A stretch of 11,658 nucleotides of DNA, from NCBI GenBank assembly GCA_029865665.1, contig JARXAV010000048.1:1-11658 (forward strand), in the 5' to 3' direction. The translations under genes and the position numbers were made by a program. Below, in pieces: positions 1 through 7,004 of this stretch. The DNA comes from Flectobacillus sp. (GTDB lineage Bacteria > Bacteroidota > Bacteroidia > Cytophagales > Spirosomataceae). Each line of letters begins with the position of its first letter. Position 1 is the first letter of the stretch. The notes beneath the pieces are model-generated. The model saw only the letters and a list, made by a program, of their open reading frames with translations. It made no database searches and was not told the DNA's origin.

Positions 1-203
1 AAACGGTGCGAAATCCGATAGTCTAAATGATGTGCAGGTGTGGTTTCTATCGACTGTCCACTGATAATTCGAGTCGATTTAAACGTTCCATGAACGGCCT
101 CTGGTGCGTCGTCGTCTGGTATAAGCTTTAACAAATCATCCTGTCCATAGACGGATTGAAAGAAGCTTAATATAATAATTGTAAGGGTATATATCTTTTT
201 CAT
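1..203 (-). CDS. DUF5777-like outer-membrane beta-barrel protein (partial, N-terminus only)
   Basis: Only the first 67 codons are inside the window; the gene runs off the left edge. It starts at an ATG (plus-strand cat at 201-203). Residues 1-20 form a Sec signal peptide: MKK, then a hydrophobic run ending in FFQSVYGQ, the Q-D boundary often seen at cleavage sites of Bacteroidota exported proteins. The mature start has an acidic stretch (IPDDDAPE), then TFKSTRIISGQSIE and a LDYRISHRF segment. From memory this resembles the opening of DUF5777 beta-barrel proteins, where a first strand ends in an R-I-x-H-R-F pattern. It lies 38 bases downstream of the Rieske gene on the same strand, so co-transcription is likely. 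No function is assigned. The family call rests on a short N-terminus and needs the missing part. Confidence 0.65.
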   Translation of the reverse strand, partial: MKKIYTLTIIILSFFQSVYGQDDLLKLIPDDDAPEAVHGTFKSTRIISGQSIETTPAHHLDYRISHR

Positions 204-241
204 TGCTTTGTGTGGCGTATTAATGGAATGTTTCGAATTAA

Positions 242-700
242 TTATGCTTCAAAAACTCTGACCTTTAACGAACTAAGTAAACTCGTCTGATACTGAGTTA
301 GAGGAGCTTGAGCTGGTGACTGTTTTACTTTACCAGTCAGTTCGAAGCGAGAGCCATGATTAGAACAGAAAATATCATCTGTAGCTGGTTTATACTCAAC
401 CGTTGTGCCTTGATGGGTGCATACTTTAGAAAGAGCTACGAATGAACCTGTCATAGAACGAACAACAATAATATTGTCGAAATACAAGAACCCTCCATTC
501 GTTAATAATGCACTATTGGCACTCAGAGATAGATCTATCGTAAAATCTACTTTTCCACCAGAGCCTGTTGTAGGAGCTGAACTTGAATTTGATGGCATGG
601 GCTCTTCTTTCGTACACGAAGTAAGTGTTCCCATGCAATACAGTGCCATTACTGCACTGCTTCCTAAGCTTAAACTGCGAATAAATTCTGAACGTTTCAT
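242..700 (-). CDS. Rieske [2Fe-2S] lipoprotein
   Basis: This is a 152-residue exported iron-sulfur protein. Residues 1-29 look like a lipoprotein signal: MKR, a hydrophobic stretch, then a lipobox LTSC with Cys29 as the lipid-anchored residue. A Ser/Pro/Gly-rich linker (about 35-50) precedes the Rieske domain. Cluster ligands are visible as C94-T-H96 and C112-x2-H115, in CTHQG and CSNHGSRF, 15 residues apart. The extra disulfide cysteines of bc1-type Rieske proteins (CTHLGC / CPCHG) are absent, so it resembles the soluble or ferredoxin-like Rieske group. It should carry one electron in the periplasm or on a membrane face; the partner is unknown. The beta-barrel gene follows 38 bases downstream, suggesting a two-gene or longer operon leaving the window. 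No convincing promoter is visible; TAAGTCTG on the minus strand at 722-729 is one mismatch from the -7 consensus but has no -33 partner. Confidence 0.9.
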   Translation of the reverse strand: MKRSEFIRSLSLGSSAVMALYCMGTLTSCTKEEPMPSNSSSAPTTGSGGKVDFTIDLSLSANSALLTNGGFLYFDNIIVVRSMTGSFVALSKVCTHQGTTVEYKPATDDIFCSNHGSRFELTGKVKQSPAQAPLTQYQTSLLSSLKVRVFEA

Positions 701-760
701 CTGATTTGTCGTTTATTTAATCAGACTTACGCAGGGAGAGAGAGATTGGATTGGTCTAAC

Positions 761-796
761 TAAAAAAAGCTCATAATCAGAAGATTATGAGCTTTT
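761..796 (-). terminator. Intrinsic terminator of the accC transcript
   Basis: A perfect 14-bp stem (765-778 with 783-796) has a 4-base loop. Read on the minus strand, the GATTATGAGC arm runs into seven T residues. It begins 22 bases after the accC stop and lies before the Rieske gene, so it separates the fatty-acid cluster from the Rieske operon. The plus-strand reading also ends in TTTT, but no plus-strand gene needs it. Confidence 0.88.
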
Positions 797-818
797 AAAT
801 ATGATTTATCACTGAAAA

Positions 819-2162
819 TTACAATGATGTCAAATCAAAACTTTCCATAAATGCAGTCGTAAATTGACCAGATTTAAAGATTTCGTCGTCCATTAATTTG
901 ATGTGGAATGGAATCGTTGTTTTGATACCATCAATAACAAATTCTTGTAATGCACGCTTCATACGAAGTAATACTTCTTCACGGCTCTGACCAGATACGA
1001 TTACTTTCGCAATCATAGAGTCATAGTTTGGTGGAATGGTATAACCAGCATAAACATGGCTATCAATACGTACTCCGTGACCACCAGGAAGGTGTAAGTT
1101 TGTAATTTTTCCTGGAGATGGTCTAAATCCATTTGCAGGATCTTCTGCATTGATACGACACTCCAATGAATATAATTTCGGATAGTAGTTTTGTCCAGAA
1201 ATTGGAATACCTGCTGCTACCTTGATTTGTTCTTTAATTAAGTCGAAATCGGTTACTTCTTCCGTAATTGGATGTTCTACTTGGATACGAGTATTCATTT
1301 CCATGAAGTAGAAATCTCCGTGCTTATCAACCAAAAATTCGATTGTTCCAGCACCTTCGTACCGAATAGCAGCAGCTCCTTTTACAGCAGCATCTCCCAT
1401 TTTCTCACGTAATTCAGGTGTTAAAGCAGGCGAAGGAGTTTCTTCACATAACTTTTGGTGACGACGTTGAATCGAGCAGTCACGTTCAGATAAGTGGCAA
1501 ACTGTTCCATAGCTATCTCCAATTACTTGGATTTCGATGTGACGAGGGTCTTCAACATATTTCTCCATGTATAAACCATCGTTTCCGAAAGCCGCAGCCG
1601 ATTCTGTTTTTGCATCATCCCAGAGTTTTTCGAACTCTTCTTCTTTACGGATAATACGCATACCACGACCACCACCACCAGCCGTAGCTTTGATGATAAC
1701 AGGGTACTTAATTTCTTTTGCTAAAACTTTTGCTTCTTCAACCGTATCAATCAAACCTATCGAACCTGGAATTACAGGAACACCAGAGTTTTTCATGGTT
1801 TCTTTAGCCGTAGCTTTATCTCCCATCGAGTTGATTTGGTCTGCGGTAGCACCAATAAACTTGATACCATATTCAGCACAAATACGAGAAAATTCAGCAT
1901 TTTCCGATAAGAAACCATAACCTGGGTGAATAGCATCTGCACCAGTTACTTCTGCCGCAGAAATAATAGCAGGAATATGTAAGTATGACTGACGGCTTGG
2001 AGGCGGTCCGATACATACCGCTTCGTCAGCAAACTTAACGTGAAGGCTTTCACGGTCAGCAGTAGAATAAACAGCTACTGTCTTAATGCCCATTTCCTTA
2101 CATGTTCTGATGATTCGGAGGGCAATTTCACCTCTGTTGGCGATTAATATTTTTTTAAACAT
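819..2162 (-). CDS. accC: Acetyl-CoA carboxylase, biotin carboxylase subunit
   Basis: AccC carboxylates the biotin on AccB using ATP and bicarbonate, the first half-reaction of malonyl-CoA synthesis. The protein is 447 residues, the normal length for a stand-alone subunit. The N-terminal domain starts [17 protein letters not shown]. The ATP-grasp domain holds K116, K158 just before the glycine-rich loop GGGGRGM (162-168), and the metal and catalytic cluster E275, E288, N290, R292 within [12 protein letters not shown]. The C-terminal domain (from about 330) has the [10 protein letters not shown] segment. The ATG at 2162 is chosen because it opens directly into the conserved N-terminus. It is the last gene of its cluster, 84 bases after accB, with a heptad-repeat palindrome filling that gap and a strong terminator after the stop. 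Homologous domains occur in pyruvate and propionyl-CoA carboxylases, but the adjacent accB supports the acetyl-CoA role. Confidence 0.96.
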   Translation of the reverse strand: MFKKILIANRGEIALRIIRTCKEMGIKTVAVYSTADRESLHVKFADEAVCIGPPPSRQSYLHIPAIISAAEVTGADAIHPGYGFLSENAEFSRICAEYGIKFIGATADQINSMGDKATAKETMKNSGVPVIPGSIGLIDTVEEAKVLAKEIKYPVIIKATAGGGGRGMRIIRKEEEFEKLWDDAKTESAAAFGNDGLYMEKYVEDPRHIEIQVIGDSYGTVCHLSERDCSIQRRHQKLCEETPSPALTPELREKMGDAAVKGAAAIRYEGAGTIEFLVDKHGDFYFMEMNTRIQVEHPITEEVTDFDLIKEQIKVAAGIPISGQNYYPKLYSLECRINAEDPANGFRPSPGKITNLHLPGGHGVRIDSHVYAGYTIPPNYDSMIAKVIVSGQSREEVLLRMKRALQEFVIDGIKTTIPFHIKLMDDEIFKSGQFTTAFMESFDLTSL

Positions 2163-2167
2163 CTTTT

Positions 2168-2245
2168 TAGGTATAAGGTATGAGATATGAGGTATGAAAT
2201 AGGAGGTAATTACCTAATAATTCATGCCTCATACCTTATACCTAA
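2168..2245. repeat. Palindromic 7-bp repeat array between accB and accC
   Basis: From 2169 the sequence reads as eleven 7-base units: AGGTATA, AGGTATG, AGATATG, AGGTATG, AAATAGG, AGGTAAT, then the opposite sense TACCTAA, TAATTCA, TGCCTCA, TACCTTA, TACCTAA. The outer arms form a perfect 17-bp inverted repeat (2168-2184 with 2228-2244). An inner arm (2189-2198) can pair with 2221-2230 at 9 of 10 positions in a slipped register, and AGGTAATTACCT at 2204-2215 is itself a palindrome. The array starts 1 base after the accB stop and ends 6 bases before the accC start, so the transcript should carry a large hairpin there. Confidence 0.85.
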
Positions 2246-2246
2246 A

Positions 2247-2714
2247 TTATTGTTCTACAACAAATAATGGTTGGTCAAATTCAACAGGAGTTGCATTTTC
2301 TACCAATACTTCAACAATACGACCAGATACTTCTGATTCGATTTCGTTGAAAAGTTTCATTGCTTCGATAATACAAACTGTTTTGCCTTTTGTTACTTCC
2401 GAACCTACTTCAACGAAAGAAGGGTTGTTTGGATTACCCGAACGGTAGAATGTACCAATCATTGGCGATTTGATTGTCACACGGTTGCTTGCTACTGGCG
2501 CAGGAGCTGCTGCAACTGGTGCTGCTGCTGGAGCAGGAGCCGCTACTGCTGGTGCTGCCACTGCTACTGGAGCTGCTGCAACCACTTGTTGAACTACTGG
2601 AGCTGCACCAAAACGTTTGATAGCTAATTTAAGCTCTGATGTTTCAATGTTTACTTCATCTAAACCAGACTGTGCAATAAAATCAATTAGTTTCTGAATT
2701 TCTTTCGTTTCCAT
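2247..2714 (-). CDS. accB: Acetyl-CoA carboxylase, biotin carboxyl carrier protein (BCCP)
   Basis: AccB carries the biotin that AccC carboxylates and the carboxyltransferase then empties onto acetyl-CoA. The protein is 155 residues, the usual size. Residues 1-35 form the N-terminal helical segment ([16 protein letters not shown]). Residues 38-76 are a low-complexity Ala/Pro/Val linker that acts as a swinging arm. Residues 78-155 are the biotinyl domain, with the EAMK motif and biotin attachment at K120, preceded by the SPMIGTFYR strand. The start ATG at 2714 gives the standard N-terminus. It lies 64 bases downstream of efp. A weak site (AAGGTTTG, minus strand, 2764-2771, one mismatch from the -7 consensus and no -33) could add transcription, but read-through from efp is the simpler reading. 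Confidence 0.96.
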   Translation of the reverse strand: METKEIQKLIDFIAQSGLDEVNIETSELKLAIKRFGAAPVVQQVVAAAPVAVAAPAVAAPAPAAAPVAAAPAPVASNRVTIKSPMIGTFYRSGNPNNPSFVEVGSEVTKGKTVCIIEAMKLFNEIESEVSGRIVEVLVENATPVEFDQPLFVVEQ

Positions 2715-2778
2715 TGTGAAGGGATGGTTATTTTAGTTTTTAGGTAATACTCCTATGGTCGTTGCAAACCTTGTATGT

Positions 2779-3342
2779 CTATTTAACTCGCTCTACATAT
2801 TCGTAAGTACGAGTATCTACTTTAATCTTTTCGTCTGTTTGAATAAACAAAGGAACAGTAATCGTAGCACCAGTTTCTACGGTAGCTGGTTTTTTCGGAG
2901 AGTTGGCAGTGTCACCCTTAATGCCTGGTTCTGTGTAAGTTACTACTAACTCAACAAACAAAGGCATATCACATGAAATTGGTAAGTCAGTTTCTGTGTT
3001 GATTAAGATTTCAACTTCTAAACCTTCTTTCATTAAATCAGCTCCTTCAACCATTGCTTTATCAAGGGTGATTTGTTCGAACGTTTCATTATCCATAAAG
3101 GTATAACCAAACTCTTCTGCATAAAGGTATTGGAATACACGACGCTCAACACGTACTGGGAAAATATTTACCCCAGAGTTGAAGGTATTGTCAATCACTT
3201 TACCCGTTGTCAATGACTTCAATTTTGTTCTTACAAACGCAGGACCTTTCCCTGGTTTTACATGTAAGAATTCAGTAATTGAAAATAAGTCATTGTTAAA
3301 TTTAATAACTAAACCGTTTTTAATATCTGCCGTAGTTGCCAT
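2779..3342 (-). CDS. efp: Translation elongation factor P
   Basis: EF-P binds stalled ribosomes between the P and E sites and speeds peptide-bond formation at consecutive prolines. The protein is 187 residues, the full bacterial length, with the usual three beta-barrel domains: a KOW-like N-terminal domain (1-62), a central OB domain (about 65-127), and a C-terminal OB domain starting near VTYTEPGIKGDT and ending in DTRTYEYVERV. The tip loop reads KPGKGPAF, and K32 corresponds to the Lys34 that is modified in E. coli. A lysine rather than an arginine here argues against the EarP-rhamnose type; whether K32 is modified cannot be seen. The ATG at 3342 opens directly into the family start. A consensus -7 promoter lies about 140 bases upstream, and accB and accC follow on the same strand. 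Confidence 0.97.
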   Translation of the reverse strand: MATTADIKNGLVIKFNNDLFSITEFLHVKPGKGPAFVRTKLKSLTTGKVIDNTFNSGVNIFPVRVERRVFQYLYAEEFGYTFMDNETFEQITLDKAMVEGADLMKEGLEVEILINTETDLPISCDMPLFVELVVTYTEPGIKGDTANSPKKPATVETGATITVPLFIQTDEKIKVDTRTYEYVERVK

Positions 3343-3479
3343 TGTTTTTGAAAATTGGTAGCATTATGTTTTCATATCAGTAATTGCATCATTGAGGTTA
3401 TATCGTTAAAACCTGCATTCAGCTAACTATTTTATGAGCGTCGAATACTACTTTTTTTTAATAATTATTTTTCAGTCTG

Positions 3480-3487
3480 CAAAGGTA
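3480..3487 (-). promoter_or_regulatory. -7 promoter element upstream of efp
   Basis: On the minus strand this reads TACCTTTG followed by C, an exact match to the Bacteroidota sigma-A -7 form TAnnTTTG. No good TTG is found 19-20 bases further up, because that position falls inside the fabH terminator stem. Transcription would begin near 3473, giving a leader of about 130 bases before efp. That would let efp-accB-accC be expressed separately from the upstream genes. Confidence 0.6.
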
Positions 3488-3535
3488 ATAAAAAAGCAGT
3501 AAACACCTTGCTTCTTGCAAGTTATCTACTGCTTT
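3488..3535 (-). terminator. Terminator after fabH
   Basis: On the minus strand, four bases after the fabH stop, AAAGCAGTA (3527-3535) pairs with TACTGCTTT (3493-3501). An inner stem, CTTGC (3517-3521) with GCAAG (3507-3511), sits across a symmetric internal loop. The outer stem ends in a run of six T residues. The efp -7 promoter element follows within a few bases, so an end and a start of transcription are packed together here. Confidence 0.75.
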
Positions 3536-3538
3536 CAA

Positions 3539-4528
3539 TTAATATGCCCATTTTAGATAAACGCTACCCCATGTAAAGCCACCACCAAAAGCAGCTAATA
3601 CAAGGTTATCTCCTTTTTTCAATTGAGATTCATAATCCCAAAGGCATAAAGGAATAGTTGCTGCGGTAGTATTACCGTATTTATGAATATTTAGCATCAC
3701 CTTATCCGAACCAATACCCATACGATTGGCCGTTGCGTCAATGATACGCTTATTTGCTTGATGTGGAACTAAAAAGGCAATATCATCACCTGTCAATTGA
3801 TTGCGTTCCATGATTTCAGCCGAGGCATCCGCCATACGAGTTACCGCAAACTTATAAACAGATTGCCCTTCCTGACGGATATAGTGCATTTTGGCATCAA
3901 TCGTTTCATGGGTAGGAGGGTTCACACTACCACCACCTTGTTGGATTAAGTAATTTGCTCCCGAACCATCCGATTTTAAGATGAAGTCTTGAATGCCTAG
4001 CCCTTCGGTGTTTGCTTCCAATAAAACAGCACCAGCACCGTCACCAAATAATACGCAAGTAGTACGGTCTGTATAGTCAACAATAGAGGACATTTTATCC
4101 GCCCCCACTACAATTACTTTTTTGTAGCGTCCAGCCTCAATGAACATCGCACCCGTTGTTAGTGCATTGATAAAGCCTGAACACGCTGCTGCTAAATCAT
4201 AAGAAGCAATATGTGGCAAGCCTACTTTATCACAAATGATATTAGCGGTAGATGGGAAGAAATGGTCTGGACTGATCGTTGCACAGATAAGTAAGTCAAT
4301 TTCTTCAGGCTTTGTATTTGTTTTAGCAAGCAAACCCTTTACAGCTTCAATTGCCATTACAGAGGTACCCAAGCCTTCACCCTTCAAAATATGACGCTCT
4401 TTGATGCCTGTCCGAGAAGTAATCCATTCATCGTTTGTATCAACAATAGTACTTAATTCTTCATTGTCTAATACATAATCAGGTACATACCCAAAGACAC
4501 CTGTAATTGCTGCTGTAATTTTAGTCAT
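3539..4528 (-). CDS. fabH: 3-oxoacyl-[acyl-carrier-protein] synthase III (KAS III)
   Basis: FabH condenses an acyl-CoA primer with malonyl-ACP to start type II fatty acid synthesis; in Bacteroidota the primers often include branched chains. From the ATG at 4528 the protein has 329 residues. The Cys-His-Asn catalytic triad is visible as C116 in AACSGF, H256 in PHQANKRI and N286 in [11 protein letters not shown]; the glycine-rich end [10 protein letters not shown] is also typical. The reading frame stays open to a TTG at 4552, but the ATG at 4528 starts [20 protein letters not shown], which fits the family start better. It lies 73 bases after plsX and is followed at once by a terminator. An imperfect AATCTTAA / TTAAGATT hairpin (4563-4570 with 4592-4599) lies in the plsX-fabH gap. 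Primer preference cannot be read from the sequence alone. Confidence 0.96.
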   Translation of the reverse strand: MTKITAAITGVFGYVPDYVLDNEELSTIVDTNDEWITSRTGIKERHILKGEGLGTSVMAIEAVKGLLAKTNTKPEEIDLLICATISPDHFFPSTANIICDKVGLPHIASYDLAAACSGFINALTTGAMFIEAGRYKKVIVVGADKMSSIVDYTDRTTCVLFGDGAGAVLLEANTEGLGIQDFILKSDGSGANYLIQQGGGSVNPPTHETIDAKMHYIRQEGQSVYKFAVTRMADASAEIMERNQLTGDDIAFLVPHQANKRIIDATANRMGIGSDKVMLNIHKYGNTTAATIPLCLWDYESQLKKGDNLVLAAFGGGFTWGSVYLKWAY

Positions 4529-4601
4529 GTTTTTAATGGGTGAATTTTTCAATAAAAGAAGAAATCTTAATTAAGGAGTTCTTCTCTATTTTTAAGATTG
4601 T

Positions 4602-5540
4602 CTAAATTAATGCCTCTTTGATTTTTTCTGTAACCTTTGAGGTAACAATTTGCTGACAAAGATTAATCATATTTTTAATAGCCGTTGGCGAAGATGCCCC
4701 ATGAGCTATCACTACATTTCCATTCACGCCGATAATTGGACTTCCACCTACGGCTTCATAATTTGTTTTATCCAAAAAGTCGTTTTCCACCCCTTTGTTC
4801 TTCATGATACCATAGAGTGACTCGCCCATTTTCAATAAAATATTACCAGTAAATCCATCCGTAACAATTACATCCGCCTTACCCTTGAAAAAATCTTTTC
4901 CTTCGAGGTTGCCGATGAAGTTAATTTTAGGATTCTCCTTCATAATCTTGTAGGCTTGCTGAACAACTAAAGAACCTTTTTCTTCTTCTTCACCAATATT
5001 CATTAACCCAACTCGTGGATTCTCAATACCAGTAGTTGCTTTGCAATAGACTGAACCTAACAGACCAAATTGATCCAACATTTCTGGTTTTACATCTGCA
5101 TTGGCTCCAATATCAACCATAACAGCTAAGTTACCATCAGTTTGTGGAGCAAACCCTGCAATAGCAGGACGCTGAACGCCTTCAATCGTTTTCAAGGCAA
5201 ACAGAGAGCCTACCATCATTGCCCCGGTGTTACCAGCAGAGGCAAAAACATCAACTTGACCTGTTTTTAAAAGTTTAAACCCAACTCCGATGCTGGAATT
5301 GGGTTTAGCTTGCATTGCTTTAACAGGATGCTCACCCATTTCAATTACCTCGGTAGCCTCAATAATTTCAATGTTTGAACCTGTAAAATTTTCTTTATCA
5401 AGAACTGCTTGAATAGCATCTACTTGTCCAATCAATACGATGGATACGCCAGACGGTAATTCATTGGCAGCTAATACTGCTCCATTTACAATTGCACTAG
5501 GGGCGAAGTCCCCGCCCATTGCATCAACTCCTATCTTCAT
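4602..5540 (-). CDS. plsX: Phosphate acyltransferase PlsX
   Basis: PlsX turns acyl-ACP and phosphate into acyl-phosphate, which PlsY uses to acylate glycerol-3-phosphate; it is a peripheral membrane enzyme. The protein is 312 residues, near the family norm. Recognisable segments are MKIGVDAMGGDFAPSAIVNG at the start, HPVKAMQAK (about 92-100) with NSSIGVG after it, SAGNTGAMMVGS, MVDIGANADVKPE, NIGEEEEKGS, VIVTDGFTGNILLK and the C-terminal GVNGNVVIAHGASSPTAIKNMI. The ATG at 5540 opens directly into the conserved start. It stands upstream of fabH in the order known from E. coli. The 257-base gap before it, with a promoter-like site, suggests it can be transcribed apart from rpmF. Confidence 0.96.
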   Translation of the reverse strand: MKIGVDAMGGDFAPSAIVNGAVLAANELPSGVSIVLIGQVDAIQAVLDKENFTGSNIEIIEATEVIEMGEHPVKAMQAKPNSSIGVGFKLLKTGQVDVFASAGNTGAMMVGSLFALKTIEGVQRPAIAGFAPQTDGNLAVMVDIGANADVKPEMLDQFGLLGSVYCKATTGIENPRVGLMNIGEEEEKGSLVVQQAYKIMKENPKINFIGNLEGKDFFKGKADVIVTDGFTGNILLKMGESLYGIMKNKGVENDFLDKTNYEAVGGSPIIGVNGNVVIAHGASSPTAIKNMINLCQQIVTSKVTEKIKEALI

Positions 5541-5657
5541 TTATATTTTTTTGGTTAGTACAGGGATATTTAGATGGTAAAATTAATGATTATCTGCAAT
5601 TCTTTATATAAAAAGAGTTTTTAGTAATCAATAATGCCACAATCAATAAGGTACTCG

Positions 5658-5665
5658 CAAAAATA
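5658..5665 (-). promoter_or_regulatory. Candidate -7 promoter element upstream of plsX
   Basis: The minus strand reads TATTTTTG followed by C, matching TAnnTTTG. No clear TTG lies 19-20 bases upstream. Transcription would start near 5651, about 110 bases before the plsX start. The rest of the 5541-5797 gap shows no gene and no clear rpmF terminator, so read-through from rpmF is also possible. Confidence 0.45.
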
Positions 5666-5797
5666 GCATTTTATGAAGTTGGAAACAGTAATTTTTTATT
5701 GAAACTTTCATTTTTTCATCTACTGAAGTGTATTTTTTAACATGAAATGCTAAAAACGGGACAAAATCAGGCTGTTTTTTGAAAGAACAATCTTGAA

Positions 5798-5992
5798 TTA
5801 TGCTTGTGAAGCATAACCTTCTACTACCATTTTACCTTTGTAGTAAAGGTTTCCTTCAAATACGTGAGCACGGTGACGTAAGTGAATTTCACCAGTTGTT
5901 GGATCTACAGTGATAGTCTTTGGTGTTCCAAAGTCATGAGAACGTCTTTTATCTCTACGTGTGGTCGATATGCGTCGTTTAGGATGTGCCAT
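5798..5992 (-). CDS. rpmF: 50S ribosomal protein L32 (cysteine-free form)
   Basis: This 64-residue protein of the large ribosomal subunit starts with the family signature [17 protein letters not shown] and has a C-terminal [10 protein letters not shown] segment. In many L32 proteins a four-cysteine zinc ribbon lies between these parts. Here there is no cysteine at all: the region reads [20 protein letters not shown], so zinc binding through cysteines is not possible and this is a C-minus form. The ATG at 5992 has a fair purine-rich ribosome site (AAAGGA about 10 bases upstream). It follows yceD by 76 bases, the usual partnership, and no promoter was seen in the gap. Confidence 0.95.
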   Translation of the reverse strand: MAHPKRRISTTRRDKRRSHDFGTPKTITVDPTTGEIHLRHRAHVFEGNLYYKGKMVVEGYASQA

Positions 5993-6030
5993 TTTCTTAT
6001 TTCCTTTATGTTGTTACGTTAATTCTAATA

Positions 6031-6060
6031 AATTGAACGAAGGGTCAACCCGCTTCGTTT
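6031..6060 (-). other. Hairpin in the yceD-rpmF gap
   Basis: AACGAAG pairs with CTTCGTT and the stem continues as GG/CC after a bulge, around a short TTGA-type loop. On the minus strand it is followed by CAATTTATT rather than a T-run, so it is not a convincing terminator. It could stabilise or regulate the rpmF message; no function is assigned. Confidence 0.4.
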
Positions 6061-6068
6061 TGTATAAT

Positions 6069-6710
6069 CTAATTGTTGTTACTATTATTCTTCAAATTTT
6101 TAAGAGCTGCCCAACGTGGATCAATATATTCCTCTTTCTCGTCGGAAGCTTCTTCCTCTTCAATATCCTCTTCGTCTTCATCCTCTGAATCTGTATGAGT
6201 TGAATAAACTAAAAAGCCTTCTTCTTCGTCCTCATCCCATAAAATATCGTCGTCGTCTTCATCGTCGTCAAAATCTACTTCCATTGCTTCTTCTGCTTGG
6301 AAACGTGGATGAAGCTTTTTTATCGGAATTTGTAAGCCAATAAAATCGAATATATCTTGTGCAACATTGATTTGTTGTACATGTCTATCCAATAACATCA
6401 ACTCTTCAGTTAACTCTTCGGTATGGTCTGCAAACTTCAAAATCATACGTTGAGTAACATCGACAGGACAGTCAAATAACTCTAAACTCCTATCGCAGGT
6501 TAGTTCAACACTCCCCACAATGCGGTAATTTAACTGAATCATCGTCTCTGTCTTATCTAATGACACCGTCGCATGAAAGTGACCTTTTTCGATTAATTCT
6601 TGCTCTAAGGCTTGAAAAAAAGTATCATCTCCCTCAAACTCATGCACATAGCATTTGTTCTCAAGACGAAAAATGTCGATTCGATATTTTGATAAGATGT
6701 TCTTGTTCAC
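6069..6710 (-). CDS. yceD: YceD/DUF177 family protein
   Basis: YceD-family proteins are linked to 23S rRNA accumulation and usually sit before rpmF, as here. With the GTG start at 6710 the protein has 213 residues, beginning MNKNILSKYRIDIFRLENK. The core includes the segment LTCDRSLELFDCPVD (about 71-85) and HTEELTEELMLLDRH. Residues about 145-195 are very acidic, with runs of Asp and Glu, and the end has the family-typical IDPRWAALKNLK. The frame stays open to a TTG at 6734, but that TTG lies inside the -7 promoter element; the transcript should start near 6725, so GTG is the better start, with AAAGAAAG upstream. It leads the yceD-rpmF-plsX-fabH cluster. Confidence 0.88.
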   Translation of the reverse strand: MNKNILSKYRIDIFRLENKCYVHEFEGDDTFFQALEQELIEKGHFHATVSLDKTETMIQLNYRIVGSVELTCDRSLELFDCPVDVTQRMILKFADHTEELTEELMLLDRHVQQINVAQDIFDFIGLQIPIKKLHPRFQAEEAMEVDFDDDEDDDDILWDEDEEEGFLVYSTHTDSEDEDEEDIEEEEASDEKEEYIDPRWAALKNLKNNSNNN

Positions 6711-6731
6711 TTGCTTTCTTTGAAAAGACTG

Positions 6732-6762
6732 CAAAATTATAAACTATTTTTTAAAAAGACAA
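6732..6762 (-). promoter_or_regulatory. Promoter of the yceD-rpmF cluster
   Basis: On the minus strand TTG (plus-strand 6760-6762) and TAATTTTG (6732-6739) are separated by 20 bases, a good match to the Bacteroidota -33/-7 arrangement. Transcription should begin near 6725, leaving a leader of about 15 bases before the GTG start of yceD. Confidence 0.72.
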
Positions 6763-7004
6763 GTGTTTGGCTTATAATAGTTTGTAAGTTTGTATGGAGG
6801 TCTAGCTAGTCCCAAATTAGATAGTGCTATTTCTGTATAGTAGCTAATTTTATCAACTTCACTGTAAGCGAGTGTTGATAACGTACTATAATTACTGTAA
6901 ATCCGTTTATCAATCTCAAGACGAAGCGTCAAGGCATGTTTTTTGCTGTATTCCTGTGAATGGGCTTTCCTCTTGAAACTACTTTATATATTATCAGGCT
7001 TAAA

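Noticed and set aside
417..704. Plus-strand open frame of 95 codons opposite the Rieske gene
   Set aside because: It lies fully antisense to a clear Rieske protein and encodes no recognisable domain.
1567..1920. Plus-strand open frame of 117 codons opposite accC
   Set aside because: It is a by-product of accC codon use on the other strand; accC is unambiguous.
2510..2600. Run of GCTGCT-type triplets that looks like a DNA repeat
   Set aside because: It encodes the Ala/Pro linker of AccB, which is normal low complexity for this protein.
4563..4599. AATCTTAA / TTAAGATT hairpin between plsX and fabH as a terminator
   Set aside because: The stem is only 8 A/T-rich pairs with a 21-base loop and no T-run in the correct place, so it would not stop transcription well.
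6744..6983. Minus-strand open stretch of about 80 codons between yceD and the PAP2 gene (ending ...YYKPNTCLFKK)
   Set aside because: It has only a TTG start and no ribosome site, overlaps the PAP2 start and the yceD promoter, and shows no recognisable domain. It could be a gene remnant, but nothing supports it.
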